Source: Stagnihabitans lacustris
GTDB lineage: Bacteria > Pseudomonadota > Alphaproteobacteria > Rhodobacterales > Rhodobacteraceae
NCBI RefSeq assembly: GCF_025950525.1
Contig: NZ_JAPDGS010000001.1
Span: 1 to 64,000 of the forward strand
Reading direction: 5' to 3'
DNA: 64,000 bases
Shown: positions 45,769 through 54,690 of the stretch, piece by piece
Numbering within the stretch: position 1 is the first letter of the stretch
Layout: the number at the start of each line of letters is the position of its first letter
Program-made: the position numbers and the translations under genes
The notes under the pieces: model-generated
Told to the model about the DNA's origin: nothing
The model's database searches: none
The model's input: only the letters and a program-made list of their open reading frames with translations

Positions 45769-46196
45769 CCGAAATAGCGCGCCTTGGCCGTCAGGACCTG
45801 GGTGTCGGTCCAGCCCTCGATGACCAGCGTGATCATGGCCTTGTCGCCGGTGCGCCGCAGCGCCTCGACCCGCAGACGGGCCGACAGGGTCTCGTCGACC
45901 AGAACCGGGGCGCGGAAGGTGACATCCCATCCCAGCGCGATTTCGGTGGACAGTTGCACGGGGGCGCGGGTCTTCAGCCCCTCGATCAGCGACAGAACCA
46001 ACAGCCCATGCGCCACGCGCCCGGCAAAGCCCGCCTTTTGCGCCGCCGCCTCGCACAGATGCAGGCCGGTGGCATCGCCGGTCAGGGCGGCAAAGTCGCG
46101 GATCATCTGGGCCGTGACCCGGACGCTGTCGGTCTGGAATTGGTCGCCGGGGGCGAGGTCTGACAGGTTGTAAAGGCCGGGTTCCAGCTCTCTCAC
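45753..46196 (-). CDS. MaoC-like hotdog protein at the end of the amino-sugar operon (GTG start)
   Basis: A 147-residue single hotdog domain of the MaoC/R-hydratase type. The catalytic Asp and His of the hydratase motif are present in GDATGLHLCEAA, but the usual Asn-Pro between them is Thr-Gly and the following Asp is Cys. HGLLVLSLIEG is typical of the family. GTG 46196 overlaps the nagA stop (GTGA), a better start than TTG 46214. An enoyl-CoA hydratase activity would be out of place in amino-sugar use, so its role is open. Confidence 0.8.
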   Translation of the reverse strand: MRELEPGLYNLSDLAPGDQFQTDSVRVTAQMIRDFAALTGDATGLHLCEAAAQKAGFAGRVAHGLLVLSLIEGLKTRAPVQLSTEIALGWDVTFRAPVLVDETLSARLRVEALRRTGDKAMITLVIEGWTDTQVLTAKARYFGHFTR

Positions 46197-47266
46197 AGCG
46201 CGCGAACCTGCCAATCCTGGTCCAGGATCACAAGGTCCGCGGCGCTTTGGCCGACGATCCCCGTGGGCAGGCCCATGACGCGGGCGGGGATCGTGGTGGC
46301 CATGCGCAAGGCGGCCTCGGGGGCAAGGCCGACCTTGTCGATCAGCCGCTTGACGCTTTCTGCCATGGTGACATGGGCCCCGGCGAGTGAGCCCTCGGCA
46401 TTGACCAGCCGCCCGTTTTCGACATGGATTTCGCGGCCATAAAGCGTGAACCGGTCCGATCCGCCGACCGTCGGCATGGCGTCCGACACCAGAAAGGTCG
46501 TGTCGGGCAGGGGGCGGGCGCGGATCGCCAGGCCCACCATCTCGTCGGCGACATGAACGCCGTCGCAGATGATCCCGGCAAAGGCATGAGAGTTGATGCA
46601 GGCCCCGGTCACGCCCTCGGCCCGGTTGACCATGGGCGACATGGCGTTGAAAAGATGGGTGAAACAGCTTGCGCCTGCCGCCAGAAGCCCGCGCACCTCG
46701 GCCCCCGTCGCATCGGAATGGCCGATCGAGATCACGACGCCCAGGGCCGCCAGTTCGGCCACCTGCGCCGGTGTCGCGGCCTCGGGCGCCAGCGTCAGCA
46801 TGACGCGCACGCCCCCCGCCCGCAGGCGCCGCACCGCCGTCAGCGTGCGGTCGTCGAAGGGCCGCACGAAGGCGGCCTTATGTGTCCCGCGCCTGGGAAC
46901 CGAGATATGCGGCCCCTCGATATGCAGGCCCAGGATGCCCGGCAGCCCCCGCGCCGCCAGGGCCGCATCCGTCACCGCGTCCAGCACATCGGGCGCATCC
47001 GTGATCACGGTGGGCAAAATCCCCACCGTGCCAAAGCGCCGATGGGCCGCCGCAATCGCCTGCATCCCCGCGACGGTGGGTGAGGTGTTCAACAGCACAT
47101 CCCCGCCGCCATTGACCTGCAAGTCGATGAAACCCGGGGACAAAATCCCTGCGATGCGCTCTCCGGCGCCGTCCTGAATGGCCAGCACGCGGTCGCCCTC
47201 CAGGCGCAAGACCCCCTTGCGCAGGCTTTGGCCGTCAAAGATCAGGTCGGGTTGCAGCAGGGTCAT
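46193..47266 (-). CDS. nagA: N-acetylglucosamine-6-phosphate deacetylase
   Basis: A 357-residue amidohydrolase-fold enzyme that makes glucosamine-6-phosphate and acetate. Visible are SPGFIDLQVNGGGDV, GLHIEGPHISVPRRGTHK, SIGHSDATGAEV, FTHLFNAMSP, ICDGVHVADEM and LVSDAMP with the catalytic aspartate. The start overlaps the kinase gene stop by one base (TGATG). Confidence 0.93.
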   Translation of the reverse strand: MTLLQPDLIFDGQSLRKGVLRLEGDRVLAIQDGAGERIAGILSPGFIDLQVNGGGDVLLNTSPTVAGMQAIAAAHRRFGTVGILPTVITDAPDVLDAVTDAALAARGLPGILGLHIEGPHISVPRRGTHKAAFVRPFDDRTLTAVRRLRAGGVRVMLTLAPEAATPAQVAELAALGVVISIGHSDATGAEVRGLLAAGASCFTHLFNAMSPMVNRAEGVTGACINSHAFAGIICDGVHVADEMVGLAIRARPLPDTTFLVSDAMPTVGGSDRFTLYGREIHVENGRLVNAEGSLAGAHVTMAESVKRLIDKVGLAPEAALRMATTIPARVMGLPTGIVGQSAADLVILDQDWQVRAL

Positions 47267-48165
47267 CAGGCCCTCCCTTGGGCAAAAGCGGCAAAGGCCG
47301 CGCCGCGCGCGCCCGTGGTATCCCCCCCCTCGGCCAAAAGGATCGGAGGGGCGCCATAGCCCGGCAGGGCAACCCGGGTCAAGGCGTCTGACAGGTCGCC
47401 CACCAGTCCCGGCGCGCGCGAAAGCCCGCCCGCCAGCACGACGCAGCCCGGATCGACGACCATGATCAGGGTGTGGATCAGCTCGGCGGTCAGGCCAAGC
47501 CAGGTCTGCCAGACCGCCGCCAGATCGGGGTCGGCGCGGCCTGCGACGATCTCTTCGGCGCGCAACTGCCGCCCCGTGCGATGGTGCAGGAGGCGCGACA
47601 GGCCCGGCCCCGCGATCAGGGTTTCGGTGCAGCCCATGCGCCCGCAGCCGCAGGCAACCAAGGGCAGGTCGCGGGTCAGATGGGCGGGCAGGGCGAAATG
47701 GCCGAACTCGCCGCCCGTGCCGGAGGGGCCTTCCAGCAGCCGCCCGTTCACCACGATCCCGCCCGCCAGCCCGGTGCCAAGGTTCAAGGCCAGCGCGGTC
47801 TTGAACCCGCGGGCGGCGCCGAATTGCGCCTCGGACAGGGCTTGGGCGCGGCAGTCGTTGATATAGACCACGCCGCGCCCGGCGGCCGTGGCGATGTCGG
47901 CCGGAAAGGGGCGACCGGTGGCGGGCAGGTTGGCGGTCAGGGCCAGCCCGGTCAAGGGGTTCACCAGCCCCGCCGCCGCGATCCCCACCGGCAGACCGGG
48001 CGCAAAGCCTTCGGCCCAGGCGACGGCTGCGGCCATCTCGGCCACCAAGGCGTTGTAATCCTTGGGCGTCGGCACGCGGCGGGTGTCGACCTTGGCCCAG
48101 GTCGCATCGAAGACCTGCGCTTCGATCTTGGTCCCGCCCAGGTCGATGCCAGCTGCAATGATCAT
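47266..48165 (-). CDS. ROK-family sugar kinase, probable N-acetylglucosamine kinase
   Basis: A 299-residue kinase with the ROK phosphate motif AGIDLGGTKIEAQVF, the catalytic aspartate in VYINDCRAQALSEA, GTGLAGGIV, GEFGHFALP and the zinc motif CGCGRMGCTET. Its place between nagA and the SIS gene supports phosphorylation of free N-acetylglucosamine released by the hexosaminidase. It overlaps the SIS gene by four bases. Confidence 0.88.
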   Translation of the reverse strand: MIIAAGIDLGGTKIEAQVFDATWAKVDTRRVPTPKDYNALVAEMAAAVAWAEGFAPGLPVGIAAAGLVNPLTGLALTANLPATGRPFPADIATAAGRGVVYINDCRAQALSEAQFGAARGFKTALALNLGTGLAGGIVVNGRLLEGPSGTGGEFGHFALPAHLTRDLPLVACGCGRMGCTETLIAGPGLSRLLHHRTGRQLRAEEIVAGRADPDLAAVWQTWLGLTAELIHTLIMVVDPGCVVLAGGLSRAPGLVGDLSDALTRVALPGYGAPPILLAEGGDTTGARGAAFAAFAQGRA

Positions 48166-49130
48166 ATCGTCTGGGTCACTTTCGACAGGGTCTCGGGCCG
48201 GTCCGGGTCATGCCCCAGCGCCAAAGCGGTCTCTAGCACCAAGGGATAGGTCAGGCACAACAGCAGCGCCGCCGCAGCCGCCGGCGTCAGGTCGCGGGCG
48301 CCGATATCCGAGGGCCGCAGCCGAAAGACCGTGCCGCCCGCAGCCGCAAACCGCGCCTCGGCGGTATCAAGGCTGGCTTGGACGTCGGGTTGTTCGGTGT
48401 CGAGTATCACCACCAACAGCGGATTGGTCGCCAGTTGCAGCGGGCCATGCAGCACCTCGGACGAGGAATAGGCCTCGGCATGGATCGCGCTTGTCTCTTT
48501 CAGCTTCAGCGCCAGTTCCTGCGCCGCGCCATATCCCGTGTCGCGGCCGATCACATAGACATGCCGCGCACGCAGCAGCGCCGACAGCAGCGCCTTGGTC
48601 TGGGGCAGGGCGCCTTGGGCCCAGGGCGCCACGGCCCTTGCGCGATAGGCGGGCACCATGGCGCCCAGCAGGGCCATCCCCGCCGCAATCGCGCCAACGA
48701 CCGACTTGGTCGCAGGCACGGCCAGTTCCGGACCCGCGCCGATGGGCAGGATCAGCCCCGCATGATCCGCCACCGGGCTATGCGCCGCATTGATCAGCCC
48801 GATGACCTCGGCCCCGCGTGCCCTTGCGCCCTTGGCCGACAGCACCAGGTCATTCGAGGCGCCGGATTGGCTGACGACCAAGGCCAGCGCTCCGGTCATG
48901 TCCACCCCGCGCCCCACCGAAAAGACCGAGGGCGGCAGCGAGGTCATCGGCACGCCCAGTTCGCGCATGAATTCATAAGACAGGATATTGGCCGCCGCAT
49001 CGGACGAGCCGCGGGCGATGGTGTAAATCGCCTTGGGCGGGGGCATGGGCGCCAGTTCCATCGCGACGGTCGCGGCAAAGACGCCCGCCGCCTCGGCCAG
49101 TTCGGCCCGCATATGTGCGCCGGGGGTCAT
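48162..49130 (-). CDS. SIS-domain amino-sugar isomerase/deaminase (NagB-II type)
   Basis: A 322-residue protein made of two SIS domains (about 30-165 and 185-315), like the isomerase half of GlmS without the glutaminase half. It has ARGSSDAAANI, VVSQSGASNDLV, GRDTGYGAAQELALKLKET and AEAYSSSEVLHGP. In this setting it probably deaminates glucosamine-6-phosphate to fructose-6-phosphate in place of classical NagB, which is absent. It overlaps the neighbouring genes on both sides. Confidence 0.87.
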   Translation of the reverse strand: MTPGAHMRAELAEAAGVFAATVAMELAPMPPPKAIYTIARGSSDAAANILSYEFMRELGVPMTSLPPSVFSVGRGVDMTGALALVVSQSGASNDLVLSAKGARARGAEVIGLINAAHSPVADHAGLILPIGAGPELAVPATKSVVGAIAAGMALLGAMVPAYRARAVAPWAQGALPQTKALLSALLRARHVYVIGRDTGYGAAQELALKLKETSAIHAEAYSSSEVLHGPLQLATNPLLVVILDTEQPDVQASLDTAEARFAAAGGTVFRLRPSDIGARDLTPAAAAALLLCLTYPLVLETALALGHDPDRPETLSKVTQTI

Positions 49131-50269
49131 TTGCGCAACCCATAGCTGTCCAGTTTCGCCCAGACCTCGGTCAGGTCGACGATCTGACCCGTCACCCGCG
49201 CCTGATCCAGCGCGATGGCGGCGATCCCCGCCTCCATCGCGTCCAGGATCGACACCGGGAGGCCCTTGCTTTCCCCGCGCAGATAGGTGGCGATGTCCTG
49301 GCACATCATCTCGTCGGCGCCGTAATGCGCGCCCTTGGCCGCCGCGCCCGCCGTGTAATCGTAATCGGCCAGCCGCCGTCCGTCCCGCGCCGTAACCTTC
49401 AGATATCCCCGCACAAAATCGCCCTCAGCCATGCCATGCGTGCCAAAGACGGCAAAGCGCCTTTGGTCGTCGGGGGCGTTCAGGTTGGTGTGAAAGGCAA
49501 GGCTTGCGCCGCTTTCATACTCCAGGATCGCGGTCTGATAGTCGATGATGTCGCCATCCGAATGGAACGGGTCCGGAACCGAATTCCAGACCGACTTCTT
49601 GACGTGGAAAATCTCGGCCTCGGCGTTTGACGCGGGCGCGTTCGCGGGCAGGAACGACTTCCGCCCGCCGAAACTGGCGACGCGGCGGGGGCGTGAGCCC
49701 GTCACCATGTTATAGATGTCGATGTCGTGGCAGCATTTCTCCAGCATGAAGCCGCCGGTCAGACCGGTGTTCCGCCGCCAGTCCCGCATGAAAAAGGCGC
49801 CGTGATAGGGCGGGATATGCTCGTTGGCCTCCAACGACACGACCTGGCCCAGTTGCCCCGACCCCAGGGCCGCCCGCAGGTCGACCATATGCTGAGAATA
49901 CCGCAGCACCAGCCCCACCATGGCGCGGCTTTCCCCGCCATGGATCGACAAAAGCCGTGCCAGTTCAAGGGTTTCCTCGATCGACACGACCACCGGCTTT
50001 TCGGTGAAGATCTGCACCCCGGCCTCAAGCCCCAGGCGGATCTGGTCCAGGTGAAAAAGGTTCGGCGAAAAGACGCAGTAAAGGTCGGGCTTCGCGTCCG
50101 ACAACATCGCCTCGATGCTGTCATAGCGGGGAGTGTCCGTCCCGATCATCTCCAGATGCGTCGGCTGGGGGTCGTAGAAGCCCACGATCTCGGCCTCGGG
50201 CATGGCCTCTTTCAGGGTGGACAGGACATGGCCGGCCCGAAGACCGATCCCGGCGGTGACGATGCGCAT
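49127..50269 (-). CDS. Gfo/Idh/MocA family NAD(P)-dependent protein
   Basis: A 380-residue two-domain protein with an N-terminal Rossmann fold (MRIVTAGIGLRAGHVL) and the EKPVV motif in FTEKPVVVSIEETLEL. The C-terminal domain has RDWRRNTGLTGGFMLEKCCHDIDIYN, with His-Asp at the usual catalytic position. Members oxidise sugars or, in GH109-type proteins, cleave glycosides using bound NAD. Which step it takes in this operon is not clear. ATG 50269 follows AAGGAAG. Confidence 0.83.
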   Translation of the reverse strand: MRIVTAGIGLRAGHVLSTLKEAMPEAEIVGFYDPQPTHLEMIGTDTPRYDSIEAMLSDAKPDLYCVFSPNLFHLDQIRLGLEAGVQIFTEKPVVVSIEETLELARLLSIHGGESRAMVGLVLRYSQHMVDLRAALGSGQLGQVVSLEANEHIPPYHGAFFMRDWRRNTGLTGGFMLEKCCHDIDIYNMVTGSRPRRVASFGGRKSFLPANAPASNAEAEIFHVKKSVWNSVPDPFHSDGDIIDYQTAILEYESGASLAFHTNLNAPDDQRRFAVFGTHGMAEGDFVRGYLKVTARDGRRLADYDYTAGAAAKGAHYGADEMMCQDIATYLRGESKGLPVSILDAMEAGIAAIALDQARVTGQIVDLTEVWAKLDSYGLRK

Positions 50270-50279
50270 TTTGCTTCCT

Positions 50280-51374
50280 TCAGGCGGCAAGGGCAGGGGC
50301 CTGGCGACGCCGCATCACGGCGCCCGAGGCATCAAAGACATGGGCGTCGGCGGGGGCGATGGCCACGGAAAGCTCTTCGCCCTCGCGGATCATCGCGTCA
50401 CCGGGCAGGACGGCGCACAGCCGCTGTCCGGTGGGCAGCATCCCATAGGTGATCGAGGCGCCGCCCAGCCGTTCCAGCACGCGGACCTTCATGGTCAGGC
50501 CCGGACCGATGTGCAGGTTTTCGGGGCGCATGCCCACTTCGACGCGGTCGCCTTTTTGCGCCTGGCCATCGACGGGCAGGGTCATCGTGCCGCCGCCGTC
50601 CAGTTCGACCGTCAGGCCTGCCGCGTCCTGGCCCAGCACGGTGGCGGGCAACAGGTTCATGTTGGGCTGACCGATAAAGGTGGCGACAAAGCGGGTCGCG
50701 GGGTGGTGATACAGCTCCATCGGGGTGCCGAATTGTTCGACGCGTCCGGCGTTCAGCACGACGATGCGGTGGGCCATGGTCATCGCCTCGACCTGGTCAT
50801 GGGTGACATAGACCATGGTGGCCGACAGGTCGCGGTGCAGTTGAGAAAGCTCCACCCGCATGTCGCCGCGCAAAGCCGCGTCAAGGTTCGACAGCGGCTC
50901 GTCGAACAGGAAAACCTTGGGGTTGCGCACGATGCTGCGTCCGATGGCGACGCGCTGACGCTGACCGCCTGACAATTGCCCCGGCTTCAACTGCAGCTTT
51001 TCGGTCAGCTGCAGGATGCCCGCGGCGCGGCCAACCTTGGCGGCCACTTCGGCCTCTGGCAGGCGGGCGACGCGCAGGGGGAAGGCGATATTCTCATAGA
51101 CCGACAGATGGGGGTAAAGCGCATAGCTTTGAAACACCATGGAAATCCCGCGTTCGACCGGGGGCAACTGCGAGACGTCATTCCCGCCGATCACGATCCG
51201 GCCCGAGGTCGCATCCTCCAGCCCCGCGATGATGCGCAACAGGGTGGACTTGCCGCAGCCCGAGGGGCCGACGAAGACCACGAATTCCTTGTCGCGGATG
51301 GCAAGGTCGATGCCGCCCAGCACCGCATGGGTGCCGAAAGACTTGGTGATGGAACTAAGGTCAAGCGTGGCCAT
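50280..51374 (-). CDS. Sugar ABC transporter ATPase (UgpC/MalK type)
   Basis: A 364-residue ATPase with Walker A GPSGCGKSTLLR, Q-loop VFQSYALYPHLSV, signature LSGGQRQRVAIGR, Walker B VFLFDEPLSNLDA and VTHDQVEAM, and a C-terminal TOBE region (about 245-355). It energises import by the two permeases and binding protein upstream. It is separated from the binding-protein gene by 63 bases holding a hairpin. Confidence 0.92.
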   Translation of the reverse strand: MATLDLSSITKSFGTHAVLGGIDLAIRDKEFVVFVGPSGCGKSTLLRIIAGLEDATSGRIVIGGNDVSQLPPVERGISMVFQSYALYPHLSVYENIAFPLRVARLPEAEVAAKVGRAAGILQLTEKLQLKPGQLSGGQRQRVAIGRSIVRNPKVFLFDEPLSNLDAALRGDMRVELSQLHRDLSATMVYVTHDQVEAMTMAHRIVVLNAGRVEQFGTPMELYHHPATRFVATFIGQPNMNLLPATVLGQDAAGLTVELDGGGTMTLPVDGQAQKGDRVEVGMRPENLHIGPGLTMKVRVLERLGGASITYGMLPTGQRLCAVLPGDAMIREGEELSVAIAPADAHVFDASGAVMRRRQAPALAA

Positions 51375-51404
51375 GGAATCCTCGGCAATAGGTCGGGGAG
51401 AGGG

Positions 51405-51430
51405 GGGCAGGGCACTGAGGCGCCCTGCCC
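51405..51430 (-). terminator. Intercistronic hairpin after the sugar-binding protein gene
   Basis: A 9-bp stem GGGCAGGGC/GCCCTGCCC with an 8-base loop lies between the binding-protein stop and the ATPase start. No T tract follows. It could stabilise the upstream message or reduce read-through, as at choX. Confidence 0.5.
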
Positions 51431-51437
51431 GGGGGAT

Positions 51438-52667
51438 TTACTTCACGTCGGCCAATTCGGCTGCGGCTTGGGTCACAAGCTCGTCGACCGTGCCGCCTTC
51501 GCCCAGCATCACGCCCTGGATCATGTTGGTGAAGACGCCCTGCAGCGACTTGAAGTCGGTCACAAGCGGCTCGGGCCCACCCGAGGCGATGCCATCGACA
51601 AAGACCTTCCAGTTGGCGTCGGTGACGTAATAGGGCGTCTCGCCGACATCCAGCTTGGTATAGTCCAGGATCGGCGTCAGGCCCCAGGTCTTGTCCAGGT
51701 CATATTGCGCCGCGCCCGAGGTCAGGGCCTGAGCCAGCTTTTGCGCCGCCGCCTCGACCGCCGGGTCCTTTTGCTTGAAGACCGCGATGCTGTCGGTGAT
51801 CAGGATCGTGCCCGAAGCGCCCGAGGGGCCAGCCGGAACCGGCGCAAGGATCTGGTTCGGCACCTTGTCCTTGTGCTGTCCCCAGCCCCAGGGCCCGTTG
51901 ACATACATGCCCAGCTTGCCGTCGTTGAACAGGTCCTTCATCTGGTCCCGCTCCCAGGCGGTCGCGCCCTCGATGCCATAGGGCAGGATGTCGGCATACA
52001 TCTGCAGCGTCTCGCGGGTCTGCTGGCTGTCCAGCGTGACCTCTCCGGTTTCCGCGTTCAGAACGGAGCCGCCGTTCGAATAGAGGAAATCAAGGAACAT
52101 ATGCATCGTGTTGTCAAAGTCTTTGCCCGCGATGCCGATGCCCGCGACGCCGTTCTTTTCCTTGATCGCCTTGGCCATGGTGATCATGTCGGCCCAGGTG
52201 GCGGGGGCCTTGCACTCAAGTCCGGCCGCGGTCACGAGGTCGCAGTTGATATACAGGCCCTTGGTGGAAAACGCATGGGGATAGCCCCAGTATTTCCCGC
52301 CCGAAGACACGGTCTTCAGCACGCCGGGCTGATAGGCGGCGGCGGCCTCATCAGAGATTTCGGCCGGGACGATCAGGCCTTCGGACGACAGCTTGAGCAG
52401 CGTCCGCGAGCCCATATAGGCGACCGAGACCGGGTTGCCCGCGGCGGCCAACTGCATCGACTTGTCCTGGCAGGTGCCCCACGGAACTGCTTCCATGGCG
52501 ACCTTGATGCCGGGATTGTCGACCTGGAACTTGTCGATGGTCGCCTGATCGGCCGGGCGGATATCGCCGCACATGATGAAGGACAGGGTGATGTCCTCGG
52601 CCTGCGCGCTCAGCACCGTGCCGCAAAGCAGGGCGGCCGAGGCGGCCAGGGTTTTGGTATAATACAT
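51438..52667 (-). CDS. Sugar ABC transporter binding protein
   Basis: A 409-residue periplasmic protein of the family 1 sugar-binding group, with signal peptide MYYTKTLAASAALLCGTVLSAQA. Typical features are FQVDNPGIKVAM, WGYPHAFSTKGLYINCDL, the FNDGKLGMYVNGPWGWGQ core and a late WGLTPILDYTKL. By context the ligand is an N-acetylglucosamine-containing mono- or oligosaccharide. GGGAG precedes the start at 52667. It follows the two permease genes. Confidence 0.9.
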   Translation of the reverse strand: MYYTKTLAASAALLCGTVLSAQAEDITLSFIMCGDIRPADQATIDKFQVDNPGIKVAMEAVPWGTCQDKSMQLAAAGNPVSVAYMGSRTLLKLSSEGLIVPAEISDEAAAAYQPGVLKTVSSGGKYWGYPHAFSTKGLYINCDLVTAAGLECKAPATWADMITMAKAIKEKNGVAGIGIAGKDFDNTMHMFLDFLYSNGGSVLNAETGEVTLDSQQTRETLQMYADILPYGIEGATAWERDQMKDLFNDGKLGMYVNGPWGWGQHKDKVPNQILAPVPAGPSGASGTILITDSIAVFKQKDPAVEAAAQKLAQALTSGAAQYDLDKTWGLTPILDYTKLDVGETPYYVTDANWKVFVDGIASGGPEPLVTDFKSLQGVFTNMIQGVMLGEGGTVDELVTQAAAELADVK

Positions 52668-52705
52668 TCTAGACTCCCTTTGTTGAACTGCTGAGCCTTG
52701 GTGGC

Positions 52706-53551
52706 TCATTCCTTCACCGCGCCGCGGGTCAGCCCCGCGACGAGGTATTTTTGCAAGAACAGGAAGACCGCCATCACCGGCAGCACCCCCGTCAGGGCGG
52801 CGGCCATCATCTGATTCCATTCAACCGTCTGATAGCCGATGAATTGCTGCAGCCCGTTGGGCAGGGGTTGCAGCTCGGCCACCTGATTGAAGGTCGCCGC
52901 AAAAAGAAACTGTTGCGCATAGGCCCCGATGAAGAGGGAAACGCCGACCACGACCAGCCCAGGTGCGGCCAGGGGCAGAACCACCCGGCGCAGGGTATAA
53001 AGGCGGCTGGCACCATCGACGAAGGCGGCTTCTTCCAGCTCTTTGGGGATCTTCTCCAGATAGCCGCGCAGAAGCCAGATGCCGGTGGGGATCTGGAAGG
53101 CCACGCCCGGAACGATCATCGCCCAATAGGTGTTAAGCAGCCCCAGCGTCATCATCACGCGATACAGCGGGATCAGCAGAACCGCGCCGGTGAACATGTT
53201 GACCGCCAGAAAGGCGCCGATCGACAGCTCTTTCAAGGGGAAGTCCAGCCGCGCATAGGCATAGGCGGCGGGCGTCACCAGGATCATCGCAATCCCCGTC
53301 ACCATCGAGGCAATGTAGATCGAGTTCCAGATATAGCGGCCCAGAAGCGGCACCTTCACCCACATGTCACGGTAGGCCTGAAAGGACATCTCGCTGTTCC
53401 ACAGCTCATAAGGGGTCGAAAACAGGTGGCTCATCGGGTTCAGAGAGGTGCGGAACATCTCCAGGAAGGGCAGCAGGACAAAGGACAGAAAGACGAACAT
53501 CGCCGCATAGATGCCGATCTTTTGCCAAAGCGAATAACGGTCGATCATCAT
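52706..53551 (-). CDS. Sugar ABC transporter permease (MalG/UgpE type)
   Basis: A 281-residue inner-membrane permease with six hydrophobic segments and the EAA loop EELEEAAFVDGASRLYTLRRVVLPLAAPGL (shown in part by EEAAFVDGAS and LPLAAPGL). It pairs with the upstream permease. Its start is an ATGATG overlapping the preceding stop. Confidence 0.9.
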   Translation of the reverse strand: MMIDRYSLWQKIGIYAAMFVFLSFVLLPFLEMFRTSLNPMSHLFSTPYELWNSEMSFQAYRDMWVKVPLLGRYIWNSIYIASMVTGIAMILVTPAAYAYARLDFPLKELSIGAFLAVNMFTGAVLLIPLYRVMMTLGLLNTYWAMIVPGVAFQIPTGIWLLRGYLEKIPKELEEAAFVDGASRLYTLRRVVLPLAAPGLVVVGVSLFIGAYAQQFLFAATFNQVAELQPLPNGLQQFIGYQTVEWNQMMAAALTGVLPVMAVFLFLQKYLVAGLTRGAVKE

Positions 53552-54486
53552 TTCACCCCGTAGTGGCGTTTGACGCGGTTCAGGATCGCCATATAGGCCA
53601 GCGAGAAGATCCCCAGGATCACCACGATGGCCACGGCGCGGGTGGCGCCCTCGCCGAATTTGAAATTGCCGATGGCGGTTTTATAGGTGTCGATGATCAG
53701 CGTCGTGGTGCCGCCGCGCGGACCGCCCTGGGTCAGGATGTAGATGATGTCGAAGCTGTTGAAGGTCCAGATCGCGGACAAAAGGGCCATCGACACAATG
53801 GTCGGCATGATCTGCGGCACGGTGATGCGGCGGAACCGATACCAGCGCGAGGCGCCATCGACCCAAGCCGCCTCATACAGGTCCTTGTTCACGCCCTGCA
53901 TGGCGGCCAGGAAGAACAGCGACACCATCGGCGTGCCGACCCAGACATCCGTGACCACGGCGGAGTAAAACCCCGAGGTCTTGTAGGCGAGGAACTCAAA
54001 CGGCCCATCGAGGATGCCAATCCTTTGCCCCATGCCCGACAGAAACCCGAACTGGCCGTTATACAGCCACAGCCAGCCAAAGCAGCCAATCGCAATCGGG
54101 ATCACCCAAGGCGGCATGACCATCATGCGAAACAGCCCCCGCCCCGGCACCGCCGCGTTCAACAGCGTCGCCCCGGCAAGCCCCAGGATCATCTTCAGCC
54201 CGACCGACAGGAACATCCAGAAAAAGGTCCGCCCCACGACCTCATAGAATTTCGACGAGGCGAGCATCTTTTCGTAGTTCACCAGCCCCACATAGTCCTC
54301 ACCGCCCATCGAGGCATTGGTGAACGAAAGCCGGATCGTTTCCAGCAGGGGCCAGGCGACGATGACGCCGATGAACAAAAGCGCGGGGGCGATCAGGGCC
54401 CAGGCGAACCAGGCCTCGGACAGGCCCTTGCGGCGCAAGACCTTTGGCGCAGATGGGGCGGGCGCAAGCGAGGCTGCGTCGGACAT
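53548..54486 (-). CDS. Sugar ABC transporter permease (MalF/UgpA type)
   Basis: A 312-residue permease with six hydrophobic segments after a short cytoplasmic tail, and the EAA loop YEAAWVDGASRWYRFRRI. It is the first gene of the nine-gene leftward operon, reading away from the GntR gene. ATG 54486 follows AGAGAGGA; the frame extends upstream to 54555 without similarity. Confidence 0.9.
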   Translation of the reverse strand: MSDAASLAPAPSAPKVLRRKGLSEAWFAWALIAPALLFIGVIVAWPLLETIRLSFTNASMGGEDYVGLVNYEKMLASSKFYEVVGRTFFWMFLSVGLKMILGLAGATLLNAAVPGRGLFRMMVMPPWVIPIAIGCFGWLWLYNGQFGFLSGMGQRIGILDGPFEFLAYKTSGFYSAVVTDVWVGTPMVSLFFLAAMQGVNKDLYEAAWVDGASRWYRFRRITVPQIMPTIVSMALLSAIWTFNSFDIIYILTQGGPRGGTTTLIIDTYKTAIGNFKFGEGATRAVAIVVILGIFSLAYMAILNRVKRHYGVK

Positions 54487-54544
54487 CTGTATCCTCTCTG
54501 TTGCTGTCCGGGGTCGATGCCCCGAATCTGTCGTTAGGATCATG

Positions 54545-54690
54545 TTACCAAACATTCATCACTATGCTACCTATTTAATACCAATCCGGCAGAAATTTCA
54601 CATCACCCTGTTTTTCCGCTTGTTTTTTGGCATCAGAGGGGGTCAATTGCGGAAAGTGGTCTGGTTTCCATCCGCGAAAGTAATACCAAT
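54545..54690. promoter_or_regulatory. TAATACCAAT half-sites in the operon/gntR control region
   Basis: TAATACCAAT occurs exactly at 54576-54585 and 54681-54690, 105 bases apart, with a related TTACCAAA at 54545-54552. The second copy touches the gntR ATG. They lie in the 204-base region between the divergent transporter operon and gntR, and are candidate binding sites for the GntR regulator. Confidence 0.5.
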
